Assembly (NCBI GenBank): GCA_024362935.1
Contig: JANCRA010000018.1
Location: 620,001-684,000, forward strand
Length of the DNA: 64,000 nt
Reading direction: 5' to 3'
Source: Setophaga petechia
Taxonomy: Eukaryota > Chordata > Aves > Passeriformes > Parulidae
The notes beneath the pieces were generated by a model. That model saw only the letters and a program-made list of their open reading frames with translations. It made no database searches and had not been told where the DNA came from. Numbering within the stretch: the first letter of the stretch is position 1; each line of letters starts with the position of its first letter. The position numbers and the translations under genes were made by a program. This document shows positions 1 through 12,380 of this stretch, piece by piece.

Positions 1-2079
1 CAATTTCTGTCTTTCTCCTTTTGCTTTTTAAGGGGTGTTGGTTTTGTAGCTTCTATAGAGATGAGATAACTGAGAAGTACTAAAATATTTTTTTTTGTAT
101 TTTAAAAGATTTTATTTTAATATTAATCCTAATAAATAATAAAACACAAAAAATACAAAACTCAACACCATTCTATCAAAAATAATTTCTTAATTACAAT
201 ACTTTATTTTTATTACACAATATTACTATTAATTCTAACACTGATCAATTCTATTTTTTCTCTGCAAAATCTTACTACAATGCATCTTTCACAATTCTAA
301 TTCTCTAAAATGTATAATCTTTTTATAAAACCATATTTTAAAATCTAGTGAAACTTATTTCTATTTCAATCTCTCTCTCAACAGTATCATCTCTATTTTA
401 TAACTTTCTTAAATCAACACACCTTATCTCAATATTTATATACAAATCTATATAAACTTTCTATTAAATTTTTAAAATTCTTTACAAATCCATTTCCCAC
501 AAGAGGAATAACCTGTGGGTTAAATACAATTCTGTGCTTTCCCCATAAGCCTAATGTGGATGGCCTGGATTTGAGGCCAGCCCAAGAAAATTCATTTCCT
601 AAATCCAAATAGGCTCCTGGACGAGTTGTGGTATCACCCTGCATCTCTGAGAGAAGTTTAAAATTTAAAGGCTGAGTTTTTGGAGTAGAAAAAATTCAAC
701 TTGCTTTGCTGGTGGGTGTTGAAGAAGCAGAAATTTCTTGTATTTCTGCAGGAGTGAGATTTACTGCCAGGCCAGCAGAGCAGGAACCCTGGAAAATGAT
801 TTCTGTGCAATCCATGGGCTGGATTTTCATTACCAGCCTTGAAGAAAGCCACAGAAAACATAAAAAGCACGAATTCAAATTAATTCTTGAGATTTCCAGA
901 ACTGCATAAGTCAGAAGAGTTCACTACATCAGTTGCTCCACTTTTCCCTCAACATTTAAAAAAGAAAAGGCTTGAAAAGTAGCAAACCCAGATTTTTTAA
1001 TTAAAGTTGTGAACTGTGATTATTTTGGTTCTCAGAGCATTTGGGAGAGAGCTGAAGTGTGATTTTCTGTGTACACACGTGTGCATACTGCACTCTGGAC
1101 AATCCAGCCTCTTTAATTCTTTATTTTTTGGCTTTCAGCTCTGTCATCTGCATAAAATGGTCCCACAGCAATTTACAGAATTATCTTGGTGAGATCCTCA
1201 AAGAAATCTGTCCCAGTGAGTTGAGATGCTGAGTCAGAACAGCATCAAAATGCAGAGATCCTGGTCTGGAATGGGGATTGTGAATTCCTGCAGGATTTGT
1301 GCTGGTTGGTGGCTCTCTGGAAACTCATCCTAAAGGAGAATTCTCCTGCTGGCCTGTTTGATCTTCTCAATGGAAATACAGATGAGAAATTCAGTTTTAT
1401 TTCCTTTCTCTTGGGTTTGGAGTGCTGCTTCTCCCAGAGAGCCTCAAGGAGCTCCCCACCCCTGAGGTTTAGTTGGAATATTTGTCCTGCTGTAAAAATC
1501 CAGGGTCTGATTCCCATATTAGACTGACTCTCACAGACTTTGAATCTGTTCCTTCACTTTTCTCCTGGAGGGCAGTCTGTAAACTTGATTTTTATTTCAT
1601 TTTAGCTTTTCAAAGCAATCCTGCCACCCTGGGGTTTGCTCCATCCCTCTGATCTTCTTGGTGCCTCCTCTGGATTTGCTCCAGGTGCTTCCCACGCTGG
1701 ACCCCAGAGGCAGAATTCCCAAATATTCCTGGTTTTCTGGTGTGTGGTGAAAAGCAGGATTGTTGGGGTTTGTACCTCCAAGCAAGGTGCTGAGGAATGA
1801 TATTTTTGGTGAGTTTTTGGCTGAGAGCAGCAGCTGTGATCAGCCTTTCTTTGTTGGAGCCAGACAGGCAGGCAGCTCCTTCCCAACAAACAGCAAACCC
1901 CTGAGAAATGGCTCATGGAATTTGAAAATCAAAAGGATCTGGAAAGGAAAGAGAACTTAAAGAAAAAAAAAACATTTTAGTTCCCAAACTGTGCCATGTA
2001 CATCTCTCTGGCCCAGGCAGAGAAGTGAGGAGGAACTTCAAAAATTCAGATTTACTCTCCACACTCCAGTGGTGTTCTG
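1..2079. other. 3' flank, no gene seen; AT-rich start
   Basis: 1-480 is strongly A/T-rich with no clear element ends. 481-660 is more complex, and its minus-strand frame (71 codons) resembles nothing I can name with confidence; it may be old retroelement sequence. The rest is unique non-coding sequence. Confidence 0.5.
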
Positions 2080-3045
2080 TAAAGATGTTGGGGTGAAGTG
2101 TCTGTAGTTATACACAAATAAATATGCATAATAAATTTGTATTACAATGTTTAACATGAGTATATAAATAAACTAAAAGGTGCATAATAAATATTTAAAT
2201 TATATATATATAATTATAATATTCATGCCTAATGAAGTGTGTCTGTAGTTATACCCAAATAAATATGCATAATAAATTTGTATTACAATGTTTAACATGA
2301 GTATATAAATAAACTAAAAGGTGCATAATAAATATTTAACTTATATATATATAATTATAATATTCATGCCTAATGAAGTGTGTCTGTAGTTATACACAAA
2401 TAAATATTCATAGCAAATTGTATTACAATGTTTAACATGAGTATATAAACTAAAAGGTGCATTATAAATATTTAACTAAAATATATATATATAATTTTAA
2501 TATTCATGCCTAATGAAGTGTGTCTGTAGTTATACACAAATAAATATGCATAACAAGTTTGTATTACAATGTTTAACATGAACATGAACATAAACTAAAA
2601 GATGCATAATAAATATTTAACTTATATATATATAATTTTAATATTGATGCCTAATGAAATGTGTCTGTAGCTATACACAAATAAATATGCATAGCAAATT
2701 GTATTACAATGTTTAACATGAGTATATAATAAACTAAAAGGTGCATAATAAATATTTAACTAATATATATATATATATATTATATAATATATATATTATA
2801 TATATATTATACATATAAAAAATATATATATTATATATATAAAATATATATATAAAACATATGTATAAAATATATATATAAAATATACATGAGTATATAA
2901 GCTAAAAGGTGCATAATAAATATTTTACTAATATATATATAAATATAAATATAAATATAAATATAAATATAAATATAAATATAAATATAAATATAAATAT
3001 ATATATATATAATTTTAATAATATAATTTTAATATTCATGCCTAA
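2080..3045. repeat. AT-rich tandem array, about 141-bp unit
   Basis: TCTGTAGTTATACAC-type landmarks recur at 2101, 2242, 2383, 2523 and 2663, giving spacings of 141, 141, 140 and 140. A further copy near 2888 is broken up by TA-rich and AAATAT microsatellite growth (2760-3010). Ends with ATTCATGCCTAAT at 3045. Confidence 0.9.
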
Positions 3046-4296
3046 TTCGAGAACCTGAAATATCAGCATAGACCAGCAGGCGTTTGCATGAATTCCTATT
3101 ATTTGATATGAACTCCATAAAAACTAAGAAAATTAAAACAAAACTTCATTAAAATATAATTTGAGGACAGATTTCGCGCACACGTTACAATTTATGACCA
3201 TTTGAGTGTATTTTACTAATTTTACATTATAATCAAGTGATGTGCTGTATTTTCTCAAATTTAATGATTTCAGTTTTTTGGGAAGTTCTGAAATAAATCC
3301 CTAAATGCTGCATGCTTTGCCAGGTGAGCCCAAAATGCCTGAGACAGCTCCTGCCTTGTTCTCTGTCAGTCTAAACTATTTTCATTAGCTGCTGTAACAA
3401 AACAAAAATCTTCAAAATGTCCTCATGTTTTACTCTTTAAGAAAGGAGTACTTTGAAATGAAACACGGGAAGTAAAAAATAGCAACAATTTTGCTTTGAA
3501 ATGTTGAAACAAGGGAAAAAAAGCTTTTTGATGTTTTTGCTGAAAACTTTTTTCCCCCTCAGATGAGACGATCTTGTGAATTAGATATAAATAGTTGTGG
3601 TGACCTGAATCTGCATTTTTGTAAGATGTGTTTTTACACCTGCACTTTGTCTGTGCTCAGCAGGGTTAAAAATCCCTTCCCACCCAGAGGGAATGGCACA
3701 GAAGTTCATGAGATTACAAATATTGCTGTTAATGGACCAGGTCTGTAAATACCTGTTTGTGTGATCTAAATATCTCTAAAATGCTGAATCTGCCTGCTCA
3801 CTGCTCTTGACTTGGGTTTCTTACTGGGTATAAATTTATTTAAGCTTTAAATTTGAAGTTTTTGGGTGAGATCTCTGAAAATTTTTGCATTCCAAAAAAA
3901 TGCTCTTTATTCCCATCACCAGTGTGGCAGGTAATTGTGTTTTCACAACACTTTTTACTAATGAAAAAACCCTGCTGGATTTCTAGAAATTTCTAATAAT
4001 TTTCTGGGATATTTTGTGCCCAAATTTTTCCTTTGCTGGGGATTTCCTTCCTGAAAGGTTGAAGTTCTAGAATTAATTCATAAATCAATTCCTCTGTCTG
4101 TCTGTCCTTCCTTTTCCTCCCTTTCCTTTCTGCCATTCCCACAAAGATCAGTCCAGGATTTTCAATTTGTGCCTGATTTTTCCCAGGAAAAAAGAACCAA
4201 CCACAGCTCCATGGATAATGAGGGTAGGAATGTACCAGGGGGTAAAAATCTACCAGAATGGTAAAAATTATTCCCCTTTGGTGCTGCCCCAAGTCA
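3046..4296. other. Intergenic, nothing recognised
   Basis: Unique sequence between two tandem arrays. No splice-flanked conserved reading frame or repeat family was recognised. Confidence 0.5.
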
Positions 4297-4640
4297 AAAA
4301 GAATTGGTTTTAGTAAAATAATTAAATTTATAGGACGAACAAAATGCAGAATTGTTTTTAGTAGAGTAAATAAATTTATAAGAAAAACAAAATGCAGAAT
4401 TGTTTTTAGTAGAATAAATAAATGCATAGGACAAACAAAATGCAGAATTGTTTGTAGTAGAATAAATAAATTTATAGGAAGAACAAAATGCAGAATTGTT
4501 TTTAGTAGAACAATTAAATTTATAAGAAAAACAAAATGCAGAATTGGTTTTAGTAGAATAAATAAATGCATAGGACAAACAAAATGCAGAATTGTTTTTA
4601 GTAGAATAAATAAATTTATAAGAAAAAAATCACCATATAG
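4297..4640. repeat. 48-bp minisatellite, about 7 copies
   Basis: CAAAATGCAGAATTG recurs at 4340, 4388, 4436, 4484, 4532 and 4580. The unit is a multiple of three, so both strands are open for 140-225 codons; these frames are artefacts of the period. Confidence 0.92.
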
Positions 4641-6959
4641 AGAAGATATTTTGATCTCTCCATTAAACACTCAGTGCAGGAGTGGTTGATTTTTCATTTT
4701 TTCAATGTGTTTTGAAGAAGAACAAGTATAAATAAGGAACAAATGTTTGTTTTGCAGCAGGAATTGCTGCACCCAGGGTTTTGTGCACCCATTCAGATGT
4801 ACTTTGTGATCTGTATTGACACCTCCTCTGTAGTGCCTGGAAATTCCTGTACCTCCAGCTCTAATTAAGGCTACACATGCCAGGATAAAAGACTCATTTG
4901 TATTTATGTATATGAAAGCAAATCTCTCCTTTCAAAGCAAGAGATTTGCTGGCTTTCTATTTTTTGGTTTATTTATTTTTCTTCTATTTTTAAGTCTCTT
5001 TTTGGCTTTATGTAATGTATGGATCTGACAAGAATCCCTGGCTGAGGCTAATTTAGTGGGAAAGGCAGACATCTTTATTTTTAGAGACCTGATCTGAGCA
5101 AATGTTGAAAAATGTCTGCTGAGCCAAGGTTTTCTCTCCCAGCATTTCTATTCTTGTGCTCCTCCAGAAGGTTTTACTCCTTGTGAAGCCAACACACCTT
5201 GACACGTTGACAGCTGGCAGGGTTTTATTGTTCAGGGGGACACCAAATGACAAAAATGCCCACCTGGGTGCATCCCCAGTCACTCCTGATGAGCCTCACA
5301 AAGAGGATTTTTAATCTGTCCTTGATTGCGCTGCAATTTTGACCTGCTGGAATCAAAATTCCATAAATTCCTCTCCACGTATGCAAAATGCTGTCAGAAG
5401 CAGATTCATCAGGATGGTTCCAGCCTTGCAGGAGCACACGTGGAAATGTTGATTTGAAGTGACAAAAGGCAAGGGGTCCCAGCTCAGGGAGATCCAGATG
5501 TGCACGTTTTGAAGCACATCTGGTTGGGCAGCATCACACCTGCCTGGCCCCACAACACCTGGCCTGAACTGGCAGGGTAAGGTGGAGTCCCAGGGCTGGG
5601 ATGGTGCCAAGGAGCAGAGTTTGAGGATTTGAGACCTTGCAACAATTTTGAGGAATTGAACAGTATCCAAATGGCAGTTATTTTGAAAAAATCCTGAAAA
5701 ATATTTTAAAATAGAGGTGTTTAAAAAATAACCCAAGTCAGGAATTGTCTTTAAGGGAAAATATTTTCCCTTAAAATATTTTCCTTAACAGCTTTGTTTG
5801 TGTTTTCAGGGTCCTCAGCAAAACCTGTCCCATATATTCTGAATGTAGAAATGGAGAGGACAGAGAAGGGAGCACACTGTTCATAATATTTATTCTTTGC
5901 TGTGTGCAAAACATTTATTTCAATGTAAATTGTAAGGAGTGGACAAAATTTTGCTGCTTTATCCACTTTGGTGATTTTGGCAGTCATAGCCACAGTCTTC
6001 TAGTACTTTATTCTTTTTCCCAATTAATAATAGAAAAGGAATTTTAAATCCATTTGGGCAATATCAATGTGAGATACAACTCAGTGCAAAAGTAAAGGGG
6101 AAGAGAATAAATAGGATTCTTTATCTTATTCCTTTCCCATATGGGGATTTTTATATAATTTTGTTCAGAATAATTAGAAAATTGCACCTGGGTTGGATCG
6201 ACTCCACACTAGAGCTGCTGGAATGGGATGGAACTGAGGGATGGGGAGAGGAGAGGCTGCCAGCAACAAGAGGGGGGCTCTGTGCTGAGTTTAGGCACTG
6301 ATTAGTTCTAGATTTTAAAATTCCCATCCCACATCATGCACACCCACACATCTGTAAGATAACCCTCTTTCCTCTTATTTACTTTTATTTGTACAGTTTT
6401 AGGTTACATGAATTAAATAACATTTTCACGTATTTAAATGACCTGTCAAATCCCCCAGCATTCAGGGTTTCAAACCTGCTGCCTTAGGTTTTTAATTTCC
6501 TTGAAATATCCTTTTTTTTTTCCCCTTTCTTTCCCTGCTAACAGCAAGAATGTGCTTAAATGTTTATCAAGCCTTGCTCTTTTCCCTGAGAAACTCCAAG
6601 GATAATTACATTTCATAATTATCCACTGCTGCCTGGAAGAGCTGTGTTCACCCTCTGGACCTGTTGTTCTGTTGCTTTTCTATCTCGTGCAGCAAAATTC
6701 TCCTCAGCTCCCCTCAAACAACATTAATCCCATCAAAAGTGGCTCAGATAATGTCTTCAGCTCTGACACAGCATTCTCAGAATTCCCTGCCTCTGCTGAG
6801 GTGTAATGTCCTCTTAGGTGTAATTAAATTATGTCAAGAGGATTTTCTTGGTGGGAATAGAAAGGGAACATTTAGGTACAAGATTGTTTCATTTCAGCCT
6901 GAGCTTCAGCTGCTGTTGGGTGATTGTTTATCTCCACCTCGTTGTTGGCAGAGCTCATC
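4641..6959. other. Intergenic, nothing recognised
   Basis: Unique sequence. The longest frames are short and lack recognisable domains. Confidence 0.5.
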
Positions 6960-7095
6960 CCTCTCCAGACTGAATCCCAGAATGGTTTGGGGTGGAAGGG
7001 ATCTCCAGGATCCTCCAGTGCCATGGGCAGGGACCCCTTCCACCAGCCCAGGTTGCTCCAAGCCCCATCCAACCTGGCCTGGGACGCTTGGAATA
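6960..7095 (-). mobile_element. CR1 LINE 3'-end fragment
   Basis: The plus strand reads AATGGTTTGGGGTGGAAGGG and GCCATGGGCAGGGA, the reverse complement of the CR1 3' end. 5'-truncated, no coding capacity. Confidence 0.75.
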
Positions 7096-7599
7096 ATGAA
7101 TCTGCAACTTCTGGGCAGCCCTTCTGCTTCCCTTCTCCTCCTGAGACACTTTGCTAACTCAGGAGAAATGATTTTTGCTCTAATTGCTCTAATTCTGGCT
7201 GATTTCTTGCAGCTGGAGAAGTTGGGGAGCTTTGTTCAGCTTGAAGCTGTGTGAGCAGCTAAGAGGGGGTGAGGAGAACCCCAGAATGGGTTCCTTCAAC
7301 AGGAACACAGGATGGAATCACTGAATCACTGAGGCTGGTGTGGATCAGGACAGGGAGCAGAGTCTGGAGCCTCCTCCTGGGGCTTAGAGCTGTGGAGGGA
7401 GCAGGAACACTCCCAGAAGAACTGCTCTGGGAACATTTGATTCACAATCCCTGAAGAAGACCTCTCCCAATCCACAAAACATAATTTTAACTCAGATTTG
7501 GCTCCACTCTTCCAGACTTTGCTGCTGCCTTCCTCCTGGGAGTGAGCCCCAGTTCCCCGGGAGAGCATCACCAGTGGGGTGAGTGAGAGCGCCGGGATC

Positions 7600-7870
7600 G
7601 GCCGTCTGTTAACTTTATTGGCACAGTAAATCCTGCTGCTCTGAGCTCTTGTTTATGGAGCCCTGAGCACAGTAACTGCTGCATCTATTGCCTGTGGTTG
7701 CTTCATTATCTATTTAAGATGCAAAGCAAACCATTATGTTTGTTGCATTATCTTTGTCAGACGTTATTGCTCTCGTCGCTGGCGAGAGCTGTAACTCTGG
7801 TCTGCCAGGTCTGTGTGAGCAATAATTCTCCCCAGGATTTTTCCAGCCATCTACTTGGTTTTTTTGGAAG
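7600..7870. other. Candidate conserved non-coding element
   Basis: A non-repetitive block with balanced composition, from TCGGCCGTCTGTTAAC through CTCTCGTCGCTGGCGAGAGC (itself an inverted repeat). Its texture differs from the surrounding decayed DNA and resembles vertebrate conserved non-coding elements. There is no open frame of note. This is an impression only. Confidence 0.25.
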
Positions 7871-9699
7871 TGCCATGGAAGCCTGATAGCAGCAATACTT
7901 GTACTCACTAAATCATTAATTTGATCTAAAATGTTATGGAAGGAATGGTTTCGTTTTTAACGGAGCCGTTGTCTGTTTTCTCCTGCAGTCAGCTCTTGTT
8001 TAAAAGCCTCTCAGGAAGGAAATGCACATTTCTGAGGAATTGGAGCTGTTTGAGTTTTGTTCTGGTTGGCTCTAGATGCATCCAAACAAGGAAAGAGATG
8101 ATGAGATCCAGAGGTGACACAGAGTTCCAGGTGGATCTGGAGGCTGACTGCCTTCCTGCCCACATTATGCAGGAGAATTGAGTCTGTACCTGATGTGTTC
8201 ACCTTCTCAAAGCCAATAATTTCTGAATTTGTAGTGAAGGCAGTTCCTGGTGAATGATAGGCTCTGCCTGTTTCCTTTTCAAAAACAGGATTTTATTCAC
8301 CTCATTTATTGGAGATCTACAGGAACTTCTGTGGGTGGCATTTCAAAACAATGCGCTCAAACCTCAAGGCAGCTTTCATTCCTGTTCATGGCCTCCCACA
8401 GAACTTCAGAAATGGGTGAAAAAAATGTCTGAAGTGCTCTGGTATTGAGGGAAATACAAAGATTGACAAGGTGCATTTGTACCTGGAGAGCCCCAACATT
8501 CTCCCATCATTCCTCTGGACTTGATCTCTGTTGTGATTTTCAGAATTGGGGCTCATTTTTTACCTGCCAGTGCAATGTTTTCACCACCTCAGACACTCCA
8601 TAATTCTTCCCTTTCAGAACAGTTTATTAGAATGATGGAAAACAGTCAAACACTTCCCATCTTCTGACTCTGCATAGGGAAAAACTATTAATATTTGATG
8701 CTAATCTTTCTGCAGGAGACCAAAGACAATTCTCTGCAAAGTGGAATAAAATACAGCACAGCTGAGTCTGCAGAGGAAATGCCCAGAATTTCATGTGCAA
8801 TTGTCATTATTTTTAATAATTTGCTAAATTACACGATCACTATTCACATAACAAAACTGAATGCTCCATATGTTATTATTTGATGCAAAATATGATGTCT
8901 GCTGGCCTTTTTTCATAAAATATTTCATAATTCCCATGGCAAAATCATCAAAACTCCTCAACCCAGCCTTTGGAGATTCTGAGATAAAAAGAAAGTGTCA
9001 GCTTTCCCCTAAACAAGGCAGATTTTATTGCCCCTCTAACCAGACCATGAGAGTGGGTTGTAGCATGAAACTGGGCACTAAAATCTCCATCAGTGCATTT
9101 TGTTTTCTGTTATTGGCCTCACTGGTGGTAAGTTCATGGAGGATTGGTTTTTATGTGAGACAGAAATAAAAATTGGGGGGGAAAAAGCCACTGGAGCAGT
9201 GTTCTTGCATGTAAAGGTAGAATTTTAAGAGCCCTCTTGGTACAGATAGACACAGGATTATTGCTGAGTTAAAGGGGAAAAAAAGCAGCAGAGCATCTAA
9301 TCTGGATGCTATAGGATGTCTGATTATAATAAAAATATCTGATAAGAGACTGTTAAATCTTGAATCTTGTTTCATGTGATTTGTAATCATTTCAGCTGAA
9401 ATTTCCAGTGTAAAACCCAAGGCTGGTTCATGGTTGCATAGAGAATGAATTTTAAAAGGGTTAATAAAATGTTCAGCATTTTTCAGATTTTTTGCACAAG
9501 ACAAAAACTATTGGCTGCTATAATAATGGGATTTATATCTGTAAATGTGTATAATACATAGAGAGCTGTATAGCAAGCATATCAAATAATTACTGATCTC
9601 AGAATACTGCATAAAAAAGAAAATCCCCATTTTTAGGATTAAATGTAGCATTTATTATTAAAAACAATTTAGGATTTATTTAAAACCAGTGGGTCAGCA
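7871..9699. other. Intergenic, nothing recognised
   Basis: Unique sequence without convincing coding signal or repeats. Confidence 0.5.
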
Positions 9700-9925
9700 G
9701 AATCACAGGATCATGGGATGGTTTGGGCTGCAAAGGGGCCTTGGAGCTCCTCTGGTTCCACCCCTGCCATGGACAGGGGCACTCTACACAGCCCAGGCTG
9801 CTCAGAGCTCCAGCCAGCCTGGCCTTGAACACTTTTGTAGCCAAAATTTCTGGATTTTTCTCCAAACAGAGCTCCAGGGTGTGTTTCACTGTCCTGGATC
9901 CAGAGTGGCTGAGTGCTGCCTCCAA
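9700..9925 (-). mobile_element. CR1 LINE 3'-end fragment
   Basis: The plus strand reads AATCACAGGATCATGGGATG then GTTTGGGCTGCAAAGGGGCC and CCAGCCTGGCCTTGAACACT, a reversed CR1 3' end. 5'-truncated. Confidence 0.85.
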
Positions 9926-10859
9926 CATCTCACCCTCCCAAACTTCCCACCTTGTAGCTGTTCCCCCCTTGGTGTAATAATACAACATCACTAAGCTGTT
10001 AAATAAGAAACCACAGAGCACTAAAAATATTGAAAATTCTGCTTTTTCAGCCTCCCTGGCTGCTCCTTATGGGCTTTCAAACACACCTGGGTTGCCTCTT
10101 GCATCTCTTTGTGCTCTGGCAGCCAGATCCTTCTGCTCCCCCTCTCGGCTCCGAGATCAAACCCGAGCTGATTGCAGCTCCTGACAGGCTCCAGGCACCA
10201 GAGGAGCAGCAGAACTGTCTCTCTTTTTGTGGCTTTGTTTCCCCAAGTTGTCAATTAGCAGGAGGGAAAGTGTCACTCTCACCAGCACCTTCAGTTCTGT
10301 GCCCAGATTTTTTGGGTTTGTTGTTTTTTTGGGTTTTTTTTTTTTTGGGAGCGTCGTTTGTCAAAGTGTCGCTGGTGGAAGCTTGCTGGGGGTTTTTATG
10401 TCTCTGGAAATCTGCTTAAAAGATGTTCTTTCATTATCTGGTGTTCGTTTAGACCAAGTGCTTTTGAAGTGATGTTGTTAGGCTTTGGAAATTTCTGAAG
10501 TTGACAACAATAAAGAAGGCTGGGAAGTTGAAATTCTTTGGTTTCAACAACAATGTTCTTTCCCCCCCCCTTGTTGTTAAAATCTGTGACTTAGCATTTA
10601 AAATAGAAGAAAAGAAAAGACAGGAGAAGTTTTCCCAATTTTTATGTTTTTCACATACTACAAGCAAACTTTTTTCTCTTTTGTCTGCAGCTCTTGGTGC
10701 TGCTCCCCTGCTCGTGACCTCATCCCTCCCATCCTGCTGAGGAGCTGCAGGGATGTGGGGAGCCCTTGGGATTCAGGGATAGAATAGAGAGTAGAGTTTG
10801 GGATTTTAGGAGGACCTGAGCTGTCCCTCCTTATCTGTCTTCTCTTGCTGGAGTCTATC
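9926..10859. other. Intergenic, nothing recognised
   Basis: Unique sequence with short T, C and A runs between two CR1 elements. Confidence 0.5.
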
Positions 10860-11640
10860 CAGGGAAGGGAATGGAGCTGGGAAGGGTTTGGAGCACCAGG
10901 AGGCGCTGAGGGAGCTGGGAAGGGCCTGAAGCACCAGGAAAGGCTGAGGGAGCTGGGAAGGGCCTGGAGCACCAGGAGGGGTTGAGGGAGATGGGAAGGG
11001 CCTGGAGCACCAGGAAAGGCTGAGGGAGCTGGGAAGGACCTGGAGCACCAGGAGGGGCTGAGGGAGCTGGGAAGGACCTGGAACACCAGGAGGGGCTGAG
11101 GGAGCTGGGAAGGGCCTGGAGCACCAGGAGGGGCTGAGGGAGCTGGGAAGGACCTGGAACACCAGGAGGGGCTGAGGGAGATGGGAAGGGTTTGGAGCAC
11201 CAGGAAAAGCTGAGGGAGCTGGGAAGGGGCTGAGCCTGGAGAAAAGGGGGATCAGGGGGGACCTTGTGGCTCTGCACAGCTCCTGCCAGGAGGGGACAGC
11301 TGGGGGGATTTGGGATCTTATCCCAGGGAACAGGGACAGGAGAGGGAACGGCCTCAGGCTGGGCCAGGGCAGGTTTAGGTCGGATATTTGGGAAAATTCC
11401 TTCGTGGGAAGGGTTGTAAAGCATTGGAAGGGCAGTGGTGGAGTTGCCATCCTTGGAATTGTCCAATCCCCATCCCTGGAGCTTTCCAGTTCCCATCCCT
11501 GGAACTGTTCAGAAGATCTGGATGTGGCACTCAGGGTCAGGCTCCAGTGGGAGCATGGTGGTGGTGCTGGATCATGGTTGGACCTGATGATTTTAAAAGT
11601 CTTTTCCAACATGACCAAGTCTAGAATTCCAAATTTCCTG
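10860..11640 (+). mobile_element. CR1 LINE fragment with internal minisatellite
   Basis: From about 11225 the sequence is sense CR1 (GAGCCTGGAGAAAAGGGG, TGGGCCAGGGCAGGTTTAGG, GTTGGACCTGATGATTTTAA). Its upstream part, 10874-11229, is expanded into a 38-bp tandem array that joins the CR1 without a break. Confidence 0.8.
10874..11229. repeat. 38-bp GC-rich minisatellite, about 10 copies
   Basis: GAGCTGGGAAGGGCCTGGAG-type units start every 38 bp from 10874 to 11216. The array lies inside a CR1 element and looks like expansion of CR1 sequence. Confidence 0.93.
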
Positions 11641-11970
11641 CCCCTGCTCTTCCAGTAGGGTGGCAATAAACCTCTGATTGTCCCTGCAGGTGAAACCCCT
11701 GGGTCACCTTGTGCTCTGAGCTCATTTTGTTCCATAGGCCCTGCTCAAATTAAATATTTATTGGGTATAAATATTATAAAAGTTAAGTAAATAAGAACAG
11801 GAGTGTGATCCTTGCAGGGGAGGCACTGAGGGACTCACGTTGCTCTTTCTCTCCATGTAAAACATTTCTTGCTGCTGTTTGGTTGGGAAATTCTGTGGAT
11901 TTGCTGCAGCACAATCAGGTTTGCAGTTCTGCAGATACTCAGTGCTACCTCAGTGAGCACCTCAAGGTGC

Positions 11971-12060
11971 TCCCATACTCATTTTGTACTAAGAACATCT
12001 GTAGGATGTTCTCATACTCATTTTGTAATAGAACATCTGTAGGATGTTCTCATACTTGTT
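11971..12060. repeat. Short tandem duplication, about 40 bp
   Basis: CATACTCATTTTGTA and AGAACATCTGTAGGATGTTC occur twice, with a partial third start. The GAACATC...GATGTTC core is an inverted repeat. Confidence 0.7.
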
Positions 12061-12253
12061 ACTTTTCCAGGATACTGAAAACAACTGAAGGCTTTCAGGG
12101 TTTTTTTTAATATTACAAAAAATGAAAAATATGTTTAAAATTGTAAAAAATCATGCTGCAGGAGAATAAACATTTGTTTTGTCCTCATTCTTGAAGGTAA
12201 TTACCCAGATATTCAGAATATAATGTTTTTAACCTTGCTACTGCATGTGTGCT

Positions 12254-12380
12254 ACTTTTATTTTATTTTATTTTATTTTATTTTATTTTATTTTATTTTA
12301 TTTTATTTTATTTTACTTTATTTTTAAAATTTTTTACTTTTTATTTTATTTTATATTTTATGTTTTATTTTATTTTTTAG
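12254..12380. repeat. TTTTA pentanucleotide microsatellite
   Basis: About 12 pure TTTTA units followed by a degraded continuation of the same motif. Confidence 0.95.

Noticed and set aside
429..644. 71-codon minus-strand frame at the window start
   Set aside because: The translation is complex and might derive from an old retroelement, but I cannot name the family, so it is not called as a gene.
3993..4670. 225-codon minus-strand open frame
   Set aside because: It is made almost wholly of the 48-bp repeat read in one frame; the opposite strand is open too.
6664..7254. 196-codon plus-strand frame
   Set aside because: Its middle reads through an antisense CR1 fragment; the rest has no similarity that I recognise.
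10658..11735. Long proline/serine-rich minus-strand frames (180-309 codons)
   Set aside because: They translate the 38-bp minisatellite and antisense CR1; three overlapping frames are open, as expected of a GC-rich repeat.
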